Origin: Sphingomonadales bacterium
Lineage (GTDB): Bacteria > Pseudomonadota > Alphaproteobacteria > Sphingomonadales > Sphingomonadaceae
DNA length: 6,906 nucleotides
Assembly (NCBI GenBank): GCA_027486275.1
Contig: JAIXPM010000279.1
Coordinates: forward strand, 1-6,906
Reading direction: 5' to 3'
In this document: positions 6,668 to 6,906 of the stretch, piece after piece
Numbering within the stretch: the stretch's first letter is position 1
How the letters are laid out: each line of letters begins with the position of its first letter
Notes under the pieces: generated by a model
The model's input: only the letters and a program-made list of their open reading frames with translations
What the model was told of the DNA's origin: nothing
The model's database searches: none
Position numbers and translations under genes: made by a program

Positions 6668-6906
6668 ATGACCGACCGCCCAACCGTTTACGCCCGCATC
6701 ATCGAACTGATCGAGCCGCTGAACACCAAGAAGGTGGCACTCACCGAAGCCACCAGCTTTGCCGGCGACATGGAAATGGACAGCCTCACCGTGATGGACC
6801 TTGTCGCCAGCATGGAAGACGAGTGGGACATCATGATCCCGCTGAACCTGCTGCCCGATCTGGAAACCATCGGCCAGGTGGCCGATGCCGTGGCCGGGCT
6901 GGTCGC
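6668..6906 (+). CDS. acpR: Acyl carrier protein of the sphingolipid pathway (AcpR-like), 3' end cut by window edge
   Basis: A carrier protein that would hold the acyl chain as a thioester on a 4'-phosphopantetheine arm. The attachment serine is S39 in MEMDSLTVMD (codon 6782-6784), the canonical DSL site at the start of helix II. Helix II is acidic (DLVASMEDEWDI, 43-54), followed by IPLNLLPDLETIGQVADAVAGLV, which matches the usual helix III/IV region of ACPs. Seventy-nine codons are visible and the frame is still open, so only the last few residues are probably missing (ACPs are typically 75-90 aa). It is clearly different from the housekeeping AcpP, whose site reads GADSLD, which suggests a dedicated ACP. 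Next to a fatty acyl-AMP ligase and a CerR-like SDR it fits AcpR, the carrier that feeds serine palmitoyltransferase in Caulobacter. The ACP call is firm; the pathway role is from context. Confidence 0.88.
   Translation, partial: MTDRPTVYARIIELIEPLNTKKVALTEATSFAGDMEMDSLTVMDLVASMEDEWDIMIPLNLLPDLETIGQVADAVAGLV

Noticed and set aside
6024..6671. Plus-strand open frame of 215 codons opposite the membrane-protein gene
   Set aside because: The translation is a Gln/Arg/His-rich string without hydrophobic core or motif, while the minus strand encodes a protein with membrane segments and a family motif.

Overview
The window is GC-rich, tightly packed bacterial DNA. The gene families and their order point to an alphaproteobacterium, most likely of the Sphingomonadales (Sphingomonas/Novosphingobium type). 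This is an inference from protein content: a proteobacterial ClpA, a RecX of the alphaproteobacterial kind, and a set of genes matching the bacterial ceramide/sphingolipid pathway worked out in Caulobacter. No mobile element, tRNA, rRNA or CRISPR array is visible.

Layout. (1) 1-2265 (+): clpA, missing only the first few dozen codons because the window edge cuts it, followed by a textbook intrinsic terminator (2275-2304). (2) 2391-2594 (+): a small, unrecognised gene for a possibly exported 67-residue protein. (3) 2595-3164 (-): recX, convergent with the small gene; the two stop codons abut. (4) 3165-3287: a divergent intergenic region with a tandem 10-bp repeat over the recX ribosome binding site. 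(5) 3288-5048 (+): a fatty acyl-AMP/acyl-ACP ligase (aasR-like). (6) 5079-6011 (+): an extended-SDR NAD(P)-dependent reductase (cerR-like). (7) 6021-6587 (-): a three-helix membrane protein of the Pycsar-effector (PycTM/DUF5706) type, on the opposite strand. (8) 6668-6906 (+): an acyl carrier protein (acpR-like), running off the right edge.

How the genes work together. The ligase, the SDR and the dedicated ACP correspond to three of the five ceramide-synthesis genes known from Caulobacter (spt, acpR, aasR, cerR, bcerS). The ligase would activate a fatty acid and load it on the ACP, serine palmitoyltransferase would condense the acyl-ACP with serine, and the SDR would reduce the 3-oxo group. 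A serine palmitoyltransferase gene is therefore expected just beyond the right edge; that is a prediction, not seen here.

The most interesting point is the PycTM-like gene lying antisense between cerR and acpR, with no cyclase partner and no visible terminator. It raises the possibility of an overlapping (noncontiguous) operon and of a membrane-stress or defence role coupled to sphingolipid synthesis.
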